From: [Leptolyngbya] sp. JSC-1
GTDB lineage: Bacteria; Cyanobacteriota; Cyanobacteriia; Elainellales; Elainellaceae
Assembly (NCBI GenBank): GCA_000733415.1
Contig: KL662191.1
Location: forward strand, 2,139,357 to 2,203,356
DNA: 64,000 nucleotides
Direction: 5' to 3'
The translations under genes were made by a program, and so were the position numbers. The notes under the pieces were generated by a model. The model worked only from the letters and a program-made list of their open reading frames with translations, was not told the origin of the DNA and made no database searches. Below are positions 54,226-61,321 of this stretch, in pieces; the stretch's first letter is position 1; each line of letters opens with the position of its first letter.

Positions 54226-54377
54226 TGGCGTTGCTGAATTTAGGATGATTTTGCCCCCCCACCCCCCAATTCTGGAGGGCTAGAGCTACTCAAGGTCCCC
54301 CAAAATTGGGGGATTTAGGGGCGGGAGGAAACGAAACTCTAAATAAATCATTTCTCATTCAGCAACACCGAAATAAT
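54219..54377. mobile_element. MITE with 8-bp target-site duplication
   Basis: Element 54227-54369 (143 bp) ends GGCGTTGCTGAAT and ATTCAGCAACACC (inverted, 12 of 13 matching); similarity extends further inward through ATGATTT/AAATCAT. It is flanked by identical GAAATAAT at 54219-54226 and 54370-54377. The interior has CCCCC-rich and CCCCCAAAATTGGGGG palindromic sequence and no ORF, so it must have been moved by a transposase in trans. It sits one base after the stop of the small LGEDG protein. Confidence 0.85.
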
Positions 54378-54443
54378 TTATGCCTGAATTGATTGCTGAT
54401 GAGTGTTTTTTAGAAGCCCATAACTAAACAAGGAGTTCGATTC

Positions 54444-55172
54444 ATGGGAAAAGTTCAAGGCGTTAAGGAAAAACTCCACTTTCCAATTTACGATGCCTTT
54501 TTCGTGAAAGGTCGTCCTTCACCTGAGCAACCAAGGAGCGATACGAACAAACCGCAAACATTCATGGAGGCCATGACCGATCCAAGAATGATCCGGTTTT
54601 TTGTCGATGTGCAAAATAAAACTCGGTTAGAAACGAATTTACAAGCATCTGGTGTTTTACCTAGCCTGAATACATTTGAGGCGCGGGCGATGCGGGTAGT
54701 GGTTTCAGCGATTTGTTCAACCGCAAACCAATTGAATCGCCAGAAACTTTTAGAAATGGCTAGAACTTACAGCGGTTCAGCTAAGGATCAAACGGCTGAA
54801 AACCAATTCATCGATCTAATTCAAACTGAGTGTAATCGAGTCTGTTCAGGTTGTAGCTTAGTTTTGTCTGAGTTGATCTATAACTCAGTTACTACACTGC
54901 TAGTCGGCGAGAAAACAATGATCGAAATGCCCACGTATTTCTTCCCATCGGGGGCAGGTGTTCATTCAGGCAGCAGCGTCATCTCCAATCATGGGGAGCC
55001 TGATCCGATGGCCACATTTCGCTTCGCTGAACCCGTCATCATTGAACCGCAACAAAACTTCCGAGTTGAGATGTTATTTCCCCAGGGAGTGCCAAAAGCG
55101 TTATCGCAAGTGGAAGGTGTATTTAGAATCTGGGTTGTTTTGGATGGCTACCTGACGCGGGATGTGCAGTAG
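54444..55172 (+). CDS. Unknown protein of the GLG cluster, beta-rich C-terminus
   Basis: 242 residues, AAGGAG eight bases before the ATG. Helical N-terminal half (MTDPRMIRFFVDVQNKTRLETNL, ARAMRVVVSAICST, LVLSELIYNSVTTL). C-terminal ~70 residues are beta-rich and end FRVEMLFPQGVP ... VFRIWVVLDGYLTRDVQ. This tail resembles the end of the 56299 product. No database family recognised; may be structural. Confidence 0.6.
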   Translation: MGKVQGVKEKLHFPIYDAFFVKGRPSPEQPRSDTNKPQTFMEAMTDPRMIRFFVDVQNKTRLETNLQASGVLPSLNTFEARAMRVVVSAICSTANQLNRQKLLEMARTYSGSAKDQTAENQFIDLIQTECNRVCSGCSLVLSELIYNSVTTLLVGEKTMIEMPTYFFPSGAGVHSGSSVISNHGEPDPMATFRFAEPVIIEPQQNFRVEMLFPQGVPKALSQVEGVFRIWVVLDGYLTRDVQ

Positions 55173-55220
55173 ACAATGCAGTAATCAATGCAGTAATCAA
55201 TGAGTAATCAACGCAGTAAC
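55166..55220. repeat. 12-bp tandem repeat across a stop codon
   Basis: GCAGTAATCAAT-type units, about four and a half; the first unit contains the TAG stop of the preceding gene. Confidence 0.8.
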
Positions 55221-55306
55221 CAGCAAGGATCGACTGTAGCCCAACGCTTGTTAAGCATAATGAACAATTAAATCGGAACACAACGAAGAACTATCCGGGA
55301 GAAAAC

Positions 55307-56212
55307 ATGATGAACCGCATGATGGGCACTGGCTATCTGGGTGAAACCAGAATGGGACCGGACGGCAATCTGTATCAGTGGGTAGAAGGCATTGATGGAT
55401 TGGGTAATCCGATTGGCTTTTGGAACAAATTGAAGGAACTAGGGAAAAGAGCTGCTCGGACGGCTGCCCGCTATTATCCGCCTGCGCAGGCCCTGAAACT
55501 AGTCAGCCAAGGATCGGGCTACGACGGACTGGGATCCCTATATCAAGCTGCGGATGGTAGTTTATACCAAATGCAGGGATTGAGCGGAGATGAGGAGGGC
55601 ATGGGAGCCGATGATTTGACGCAAGTCATGGGTTTCGGTAGCTATTTGGGGGAAACTCGCATGGGACCAGATGGCAACATCTACCAATGGGTGCAGGGTG
55701 TAGATGGTTTAGGGAATCCAATTGGCGGCTGGAAGAAATGGAAGAAGAAACTGCGCGGATTTGTGCAGAAAACATTGCCGTTAGCCCAAAAAATCGCGCC
55801 GTTTGTTCCCGGCGGATCGGCAGTTTTGACAGCCGCAACCCCATTTCTGAAACAGGCGGGAATCGCTGGTCATAACGGGTTGGGAGCCTTATATCAAGCT
55901 CCCGATGGAACCTTGTATCAGCTGCAGGGACTGGCGGAAGACGAAGCACTCTATGGCTACGGAGAAGATGAGGAGCTGCAGGGTCTCGCGGAAGAAGATC
56001 TACACGGGTATGGAGAAGAAGAGTTAGATGGATTGGCTGAGGATGAAGAATTGCAGGGATATGGTGAGGAGGATGAGATGCAGGGTGTGGAAGGTTATAT
56101 CCGGCAAAATAACATGAGTGGGTTGGAGAAGTATGAACCTCAGCAAGCTCCCACAACTCGTTGGTTCAACCCACCGAGTCAAACGCCGGAAATTTGGAAG
56201 GCACCGTGGTAG
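55307..56212 (+). CDS. Internally duplicated GLG/LYQ repeat protein with acidic tail
   Basis: 301 residues, GGGAG before the ATG. The chain is built as two similar halves. Each has YLGETRMGPDGN(L/I)YQW (10-24, 113-127), then DGLGNPIG (30-37, 133-140), then a cationic amphipathic stretch (NKLKELGKRAARTAARYY; KKWKKKLRGFVQKTLPLAQK), then GLG(S/A)LYQ-x2-DG(S/T)LYQ-x-QGL (74-92, 191-209). Residues 210-262 are almost all Glu/Asp/Gly/Leu (ELQGL, DLHGYGEEELDG). No TM, no known family. The alternation of motif, basic helix and motif looks like a polyprotein or scaffold with repeated processing or docking sites. Confidence 0.75.
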   Translation: MMNRMMGTGYLGETRMGPDGNLYQWVEGIDGLGNPIGFWNKLKELGKRAARTAARYYPPAQALKLVSQGSGYDGLGSLYQAADGSLYQMQGLSGDEEGMGADDLTQVMGFGSYLGETRMGPDGNIYQWVQGVDGLGNPIGGWKKWKKKLRGFVQKTLPLAQKIAPFVPGGSAVLTAATPFLKQAGIAGHNGLGALYQAPDGTLYQLQGLAEDEALYGYGEDEELQGLAEEDLHGYGEEELDGLAEDEELQGYGEEDEMQGVEGYIRQNNMSGLEKYEPQQAPTTRWFNPPSQTPEIWKAPW

Positions 56213-56298
56213 GAACAAGTCCTGATCAACCAAGTAGATGCAATTCCTACCGCATCTAATTCAGACCACTAAACAGTATATGAAATAAGGTCAGGAAT

Positions 56299-56958
56299 AT
56301 GCAATTCCAACAATCACCAACAGCAATGAGATCGATGAATCGAGTCTCGTCGGAAACGTCAATGCCGATCAAGGCTGAGCCGAGCATCAAGGAAATTCCC
56401 TACGACTATGTTGCAACGTTCAAACTCCTGGGCCAACCAGGGAACCGGGTGCAGGATGTGCTCAACATCAGCGTTGAAGGAGCTTTTGTGGCGGTGGCAA
56501 TCGGGTATAGCTTTATCCCAACTCCGCTCAATTTGTCCGCGTTGCCACCAATTCCCACGCCCACGCCCACGCCCACGCCAATCCCGACCGTATCGGCGTT
56601 ATCCGATTCCGCGTTTGACTGGGTGCTCAAACATATTGTTGAACCCATCATCGATCCACGGGTGCTGATGCGATGTTGGGCGCTGCGGATGTGCGGGATC
56701 GATTTCAAATACAGCATTGTTGATAGCGGCAGTGGGCGGGAGTTGCAGAATCAGCCGATTCATAACCTTGCAGGGCTAGGGGAAGCGAGCGGCGATCGCC
56801 CCTTCCGTCCGCTTGCTAAACCGATGATGTTCACGCCGCGATCGACAATTCGGATTGAGATTGAGGAAATCTCTACAGGTTCCCTTTATGAAGGTGCTCA
56901 GCTTTATTTCGTCTTGCATGGTTACAAATTATTGGGGTATGGAACAGGATTGCCATGA
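56299..56958 (+). CDS. Unknown protein of the GLG cluster with PT linker
   Basis: 219 residues, AGGA before the ATG. Beta-rich N-terminal domain (YDYVATFKLLGQPGNRVQ, LNISVEGAFVAVAIGYSF), a Pro-Thr-Pro repeat linker (about 93-103), then a C-terminal domain ending TIRIEIEEIS ... AQLYFVLHGYKLLGYGTG, similar to the 54444 product. Contains NLAGLGEASG, another GLG. Its ATGA stop overlaps the next start, so translation is coupled. Confidence 0.65.
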   Translation: MQFQQSPTAMRSMNRVSSETSMPIKAEPSIKEIPYDYVATFKLLGQPGNRVQDVLNISVEGAFVAVAIGYSFIPTPLNLSALPPIPTPTPTPTPIPTVSALSDSAFDWVLKHIVEPIIDPRVLMRCWALRMCGIDFKYSIVDSGSGRELQNQPIHNLAGLGEASGDRPFRPLAKPMMFTPRSTIRIEIEEISTGSLYEGAQLYFVLHGYKLLGYGTGLP

Positions 56959-57419
56959 ACGGGGTTGCTATGAACATTTGTCAAAGTTGCGGGATTCCTC
57001 AAGATGCTGGCTTTTTTGATGAGTCAACTATAAAATCAGCCCCGCCTTTGGGTGAAGAATTGGTTTTAGCTCGCTATGAACTGCATCGCAATTACTGCGG
57101 CATGTTGATGTACTTTGCTCAATTCACTGACAAATATGCCAGCGATCCAACCAAGGTGAGAACACCCGGCTATCAATGGCAAATTCGCTGTAATGGTCAA
57201 CCTCGCGATCCCTATCTTGCCTTTCAACATATCATCAACCCTTGGGGCCTATCTGGCTTTCCAGTTTATTTGCGGTTAGAAGAGGGATGCACGCTAGAAA
57301 TTTTGATTCGGAATCTCTCTGCTACCACTCCAGAACAACTGCTAACTGAGGTAGGTGGACGCATTCTGGGACGCTACTGGTACAACCATATCTACGGCGG
57401 TGCACCCAATCGGCTGTAG
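56955..57419 (+). CDS. Unknown beta-rich protein of the GLG cluster
   Basis: 154 residues from the ATG overlapping the previous stop (ATGA); a second ATG at 56970 is possible. A CQSCG motif near the start lacks a partner pair. The rest is strand-like: NYCGMLMYFAQFTDKYAS, YQWQIRCNGQPRDPYLAFQHII, VYLRLEEGCTLEILIRNLSA, VGGRILGRYWYNHIYGG. No family recognised. A jelly-roll-like fold is possible but not shown. Confidence 0.6.
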   Translation: MNGVAMNICQSCGIPQDAGFFDESTIKSAPPLGEELVLARYELHRNYCGMLMYFAQFTDKYASDPTKVRTPGYQWQIRCNGQPRDPYLAFQHIINPWGLSGFPVYLRLEEGCTLEILIRNLSATTPEQLLTEVGGRILGRYWYNHIYGGAPNRL

Positions 57420-57448
57420 GAATCGTTGAAATCGGGTCCGGTGGGCAT

Positions 57449-57598
57449 TTACTAAGGAGAGCAGTAAATGGTGAATAGTGTTTCGGTGTGGGGTGTGGGG
57501 TGTGGGGTGTGGGGTGTGGGGTGTGGGGTGTGGGGTGTGGGGTGTGGGGTGTGGGGTGTGGGGTGTGGGTGTTGACTATAAAGCGCTCGGGTTAGTAA
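57449..57598 (+). repeat. TIR-bounded heptamer repeat element, long copy
   Basis: Ends TTACTAA (57449-57455) and TTAGTAA (57592-57598). Inside are 11 perfect TGTGGGG units (57487-57563) plus a partial twelfth. The flanking unique parts GGAGAGCAG, GTGTTTCGG and TATAAAGCG match, in reverse orientation, the element at 25846-25930. Confidence 0.9.
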
Positions 57599-57621
57599 CT
57601 GAGTGATGGCTAGGAGAACTC

Positions 57622-59340
57622 ATGGCATACATATCGACACAAGGATTAGGACAAGCTTCGGATCTAGAACATTCTGATCGTGATCCGGGTTCCAGTGCAG
57701 TGAGACAGTCTGGAGAGGTTTTACCTTACCGACAAGCTATGGAGTCGATTGGCAAAGGATTGCAAGAGGAATATAAACGCAATTGTGCGGGGGTAACCGT
57801 CTTGAGGACGCTCAGTCGAGAATCGCTTACGCCGTTAGAGAAGGTGAAAAAACTAGAGCGAAAACTGGAAGTGATCTCGCGCTTGGTGCAAGGGCAAAAA
57901 CTGATATCTAAGATGGTTGGAAAGTACCGTATGGGGAAAATTAGCAAGAAACAGCTTGTTGCATCTCTTCAAGGTATTCTGCACGCCTTTCCAGAACTGA
58001 AGGAGTTTCCTTTTCCCCAGGGATATGCGGTCGGTTCTGAAGCCCAGGAGCGAGCTAAAGTTCAATGTGAACTCAGTCAAGCCCGCTGGGAGTGGTTCGC
58101 CTCACAATCTGGTAGGCCAGTTGCTCGCAGAGCAGCTTTGAATGGTTTGGGGTTGGGTCAAGCAACATCCGGCAATGTTTGTTCTGGATACAAACCAGGC
58201 GAAATAAAAACTTCAAAAACTCAGAAGGGGCATTTGCCGGTTGACGTTCGTTTAACAACCCGTGGTTTGGAGATTGCTGATTTTGGAGTGAATTGGCGTG
58301 GTGTTAAAGAAGCTACTAAACAAGAGCAACTTTTAAAAGACTGGCTGAGCAAGTTTGAATCGAATCCAAATTATCGACTACGCATCATTGGATATAGCGA
58401 TTGCATTGGGAAAGAAAAAAATAACAACTTTCTCCGAGAAGGCCGAGCCAAACGTGTCTATGAACTGTTAGGGAAAAATGCCCGATCGCAGACAATTTTT
58501 GTCGGTTCAGCCTCTCCGGGTACATATATCACTGACAATAGTACTGTTAAAGGGCGAGCTACAAACAGAGGGGTGGTCATTGAGATTTACACGCCGAAGC
58601 CAAGCTGTCCTTACGCTTCGAAAGATGCACTGAAGATTGAACTTGATGCGGCTCGTAAAACTCTTGGATTGAGTGCCCATGTTGCTAAAAGCTTTCTGAG
58701 AAGCGTGGGTGCACTTGATGCACGCGGAAGATTCACAGAAACGATTCTGGATAACAAATATTGGTTCGCAAAACTTTATGAACTAATTACTTACTACGAG
58801 ATTGCGGAAGTCCAACGATTTGAACATCCAGGCTTTGTCCTACACTTTATTCCTATCTTTTACAATCTATACCACGAATCACTCCAAAATTTCTGGCAAG
58901 GGAAGCTGGACCAGATCAGTCAACTGTGGATCAATCATTTTCAAACTGCTGGTCGGCCCAGTTGGAATTCTGTCTCTGGATTTGCAAATCAGGTACTCAA
59001 GAGTATTGTTACAGGAGTAGCAGCCCATATTCAGGGAGATATGGCAATTGCACTTGAGCAAGCTTATCGCTCGTATACAGCGAAGTATTGTCTATCTAAT
59101 CTTCGTTTCGATGATTTTCGGAAAGATTTTTTTGAAAATAATCGTCCTATTTTTGAAATGGTTCAGGCTGCTTTTTTCCTTGAGTCGTCGCGTCGTGGTC
59201 CATTTCCTGTTCGTCCGGACGTGGGTCAGTTCATCATTGGAACGGGAGCACAGCTAACGGGGGGCGGTCTTGACATTGACGAAGTTTATCGTTGGCGAGC
59301 AGAAGCCTGGGAAAAGGCTAAGAAGCGACTTGGTCAATAA
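57622..59340 (+). CDS. OmpA-like domain protein of the GLG cluster
   Basis: 572 residues, AGGAG eight bases before the ATG. Starts MAYISTQGLGQASDLE; a helical, basic N-terminal region to ~160; NGLGLGQATSG at 174-184; an OmpA-like peptidoglycan-binding domain about 215-325 (NYRLRIIGYSDCIGKEKNN, LREGRAKRVYELL, VKGRATNRGVVIEIY); then a ~240-residue helical region of unknown fold (YELITYYEIAEVQRFEHPG, LYHESLQNFWQGKLDQI, GVAAHIQGDMAIALEQAY). No signal peptide, so if it reaches peptidoglycan it must be exported in an unusual way or act after assembly. Confidence 0.75.
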   Translation: MAYISTQGLGQASDLEHSDRDPGSSAVRQSGEVLPYRQAMESIGKGLQEEYKRNCAGVTVLRTLSRESLTPLEKVKKLERKLEVISRLVQGQKLISKMVGKYRMGKISKKQLVASLQGILHAFPELKEFPFPQGYAVGSEAQERAKVQCELSQARWEWFASQSGRPVARRAALNGLGLGQATSGNVCSGYKPGEIKTSKTQKGHLPVDVRLTTRGLEIADFGVNWRGVKEATKQEQLLKDWLSKFESNPNYRLRIIGYSDCIGKEKNNNFLREGRAKRVYELLGKNARSQTIFVGSASPGTYITDNSTVKGRATNRGVVIEIYTPKPSCPYASKDALKIELDAARKTLGLSAHVAKSFLRSVGALDARGRFTETILDNKYWFAKLYELITYYEIAEVQRFEHPGFVLHFIPIFYNLYHESLQNFWQGKLDQISQLWINHFQTAGRPSWNSVSGFANQVLKSIVTGVAAHIQGDMAIALEQAYRSYTAKYCLSNLRFDDFRKDFFENNRPIFEMVQAAFFLESSRRGPFPVRPDVGQFIIGTGAQLTGGGLDIDEVYRWRAEAWEKAKKRLGQ

Positions 59341-59388
59341 TGCTCTGTAATGCTCTGTAATGCTCTGTAATGCTCTGTAATGCTCTGT
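59339..59388. repeat. 10-bp tandem repeat, 5 units, beginning in a stop codon
   Basis: TGCTCTGTAA repeated (last unit ends GC). The first bases are the AA of the OmpA-like gene's TAA. Confidence 0.9.
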
Positions 59389-59426
59389 GCTCACACTATG
59401 AGGCAAGTGTCCGTAGGAGACCCGTT

Positions 59427-60623
59427 ATGTATGTATTAACTGACGAAGGGTTGGGGCAAATTATAGCCGCAATTGATGTGGAGAAAGCAGTGCGACTAAA
59501 TCGCTACTATGGCAAGGAGTTGGGCTGGGCTGCCCAATACGATCGGATTGCTGCTCTGGTCGGATTTCCTGGGTTCACAACCTATCCTCCAGATGAGAAG
59601 GAATTTGCTGAGGCGATTGCCCGTTGGCAACAGCGCCAGGGGCTGAAAGGGTCGGGCGTTGATGGTGTTATTGGCGACAAAACCTGGTCATTGATGCGGA
59701 TTGCTTTGGGAACGGAATCCGGATTAGGGGCTTTGGGTAAATCGGTCACGATTCGCCCCAAACAAGTCAGAAATCTAATCAAAGCCCGCGATCCGGAGCT
59801 TCATGCTCTGATTGCCCCAATTCCGCTACCTTGTAAAGTCAGCAAAGGTGCGTGTGTGTTCAAGGAAGTACGGCGGGAAGTGATTGGGGGGAATCAGCAT
59901 ATTTGGGCGTTAGCGGTTCGATTTTCGGTGGCATCTCTAGCCGATGGCGGAAAAACACTGGAATTTTCACCCACTCAAAACACTGTAAAGGGGAAAACCG
60001 TGATTACGCACCGGATTCTGATTGAAATTAACCCACTCAGATTGGACCGTCCAGAGCTGAAAAAACAAATACCCAAGGATCAAGATAGACTGGAATTTCT
60101 AGTTGCAGAATCCTTGTTTCATGAGTTGATTCATGCGGTAATTTTAATCGAACGATCGCTGCCGTTAGGAGTTGTTCACACTAATGTATTCCTTGAGTTT
60201 GATCGGCTTTGGAAAACAGCAAACTCAACTCGGTTGCATCAGGAGAGGCTTGCCGTCAAGCAGGCATTACAAAAATTGCTGGCCCTGGCCGGTGTTCAGA
60301 CAACCAATCCCACTGCTGCCATAGACAATTATTTTCAATTCCTGATCAACGAGAAATATGCGAAGCAACTGGCAGCCGCCGCGTTCGGTCATCCAATCAA
60401 CAATGATCAAGTCGCGGCCAGTTACAGCAAGGTTGCAGCGGCCAGAATCGAAAGCAGTGGCACTCCCCTCAGCGATGTGAGACTTTGGAGGCAAGGCGTC
60501 AATCAACTCTCGGAAACCGTCAAGCGTCTATACGACAAACTTGATCTTCTGCCAGAAATGGTTCCGTCACCGACCTATGGGCCACCGCTAGTTGTTTTAG
60601 AACCACCAATTCTAAAGCTGTAG
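59427..60623 (+). CDS. Peptidoglycan-binding protein with HELIH zincin-like motif
   Basis: 398 residues from the ATG at 59427 (AGGAG at 59415-59419, seven bases upstream); an ATG in the repeat at 59370 is not used. N-terminus MYVLTDEGLGQI; a PG_binding_1-type domain about 50-95 (EFAEAIARWQQRQGLKG, VDGVIGDKTWSLM); SGLGALG at 98-104; then a domain with HELIH at 232-236 (AESLFHELIHAVIL), the HExxH signature of zinc metallopeptidases, although a third ligand is not obvious. C-terminal ~140 residues helical. Last gene of the cluster. Confidence 0.72.
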   Translation: MYVLTDEGLGQIIAAIDVEKAVRLNRYYGKELGWAAQYDRIAALVGFPGFTTYPPDEKEFAEAIARWQQRQGLKGSGVDGVIGDKTWSLMRIALGTESGLGALGKSVTIRPKQVRNLIKARDPELHALIAPIPLPCKVSKGACVFKEVRREVIGGNQHIWALAVRFSVASLADGGKTLEFSPTQNTVKGKTVITHRILIEINPLRLDRPELKKQIPKDQDRLEFLVAESLFHELIHAVILIERSLPLGVVHTNVFLEFDRLWKTANSTRLHQERLAVKQALQKLLALAGVQTTNPTAAIDNYFQFLINEKYAKQLAAAAFGHPINNDQVAASYSKVAAARIESSGTPLSDVRLWRQGVNQLSETVKRLYDKLDLLPEMVPSPTYGPPLVVLEPPILKL

Positions 60624-60785
60624 ACAAAAATACTGTTTCCCAAAGAGCATGGACCTCTAATTTTTTAAAAGGTACCCTCATGGGTACTACCCAGCGCTGC
60701 GCTTTCTCTCTAGGATCAAGTTCTCAATCTGCTCATAACAGAGATGCCGTTACAGAGATGTCGTTACAGAGGAGCAGCAGCAGCT

Positions 60786-61265
60786 ATGCAGTCTATGCAG
60801 TCTATCCAGTCTATCCAGCCTACCCGACCTATACAGGCAAGCAGTGAATGCCGATTTTGCAATGTTTTAGGTGATTTTTATCTGGAAAATTATCATTACC
60901 TAATCATCTGTCCTGAAAATCAGTTCGAATCTGTCACGGGACAGGCATTCAAGTTTCCTCTCAGCCGTTTTATAGATTCCACCGTGGGGCAATTGAGGAT
61001 GCAGGGAAAAGAGTGTGTGATTGTGGAAGATGATTCTAATCAAGCAAGCGCTTCAGATGGGACAACCTTGTTGACAGAAAGGGAATTTCAGATTGTGCAA
61101 TTGATTGCTCAGGGGTGTTCAAACAAACAGGTTGCGCATGGATTAAAGATTAGTGAGTGGACGGTTTCAACTCATCTGCGCCGGGTTTTTGCCAAACTGG
61201 GGGTAGACAGCCGGGCGGCAATGGTCTATCAGTGCTCTGCGCTGCTCAACAGTTCAAAGTGTTGA
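60786..61265 (+). CDS. LuxR-type HTH transcriptional regulator
   Basis: 159 residues from the ATG at 60786 (AGGAG 12 bases upstream; ATGs at 60744 and 60759 are alternatives). N-terminal ~85 residues have CRFCNVLGDFYLENYHYLIICP, cysteines of unknown role; LuxR/GerE HTH about 96-150 (LTEREFQIVQLIAQGCSNKQVAHGLKISEWTVSTHLRRVFAKLGVDSRAAMV), close to the cyanobacterial PedR-like group, in which a cysteine mediates redox control. No receiver domain. The start is followed by MQSMQSIQSIQ from 9-bp repeats. Candidate regulator of the cluster or of the next kinase gene. Confidence 0.8.
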   Translation: MQSMQSIQSIQPTRPIQASSECRFCNVLGDFYLENYHYLIICPENQFESVTGQAFKFPLSRFIDSTVGQLRMQGKECVIVEDDSNQASASDGTTLLTEREFQIVQLIAQGCSNKQVAHGLKISEWTVSTHLRRVFAKLGVDSRAAMVYQCSALLNSSKC

Positions 61266-61321
61266 GATTTATATTATTTTGCGGGGAATTATAAAGCCGG
61301 CTGTTTCTCTTCTCTGAAGCT

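Noticed and set aside
57487..57563. CRISPR-like regular array
   Set aside because: Units are 7-bp direct repeats with no spacers; a heptamer array inside a TIR element.
52577..60623. Prophage or contractile injection system
   Set aside because: OmpA-like and peptidoglycan-binding domains occur in such loci, but there is no terminase, portal, sheath, tube, baseplate or integrase.
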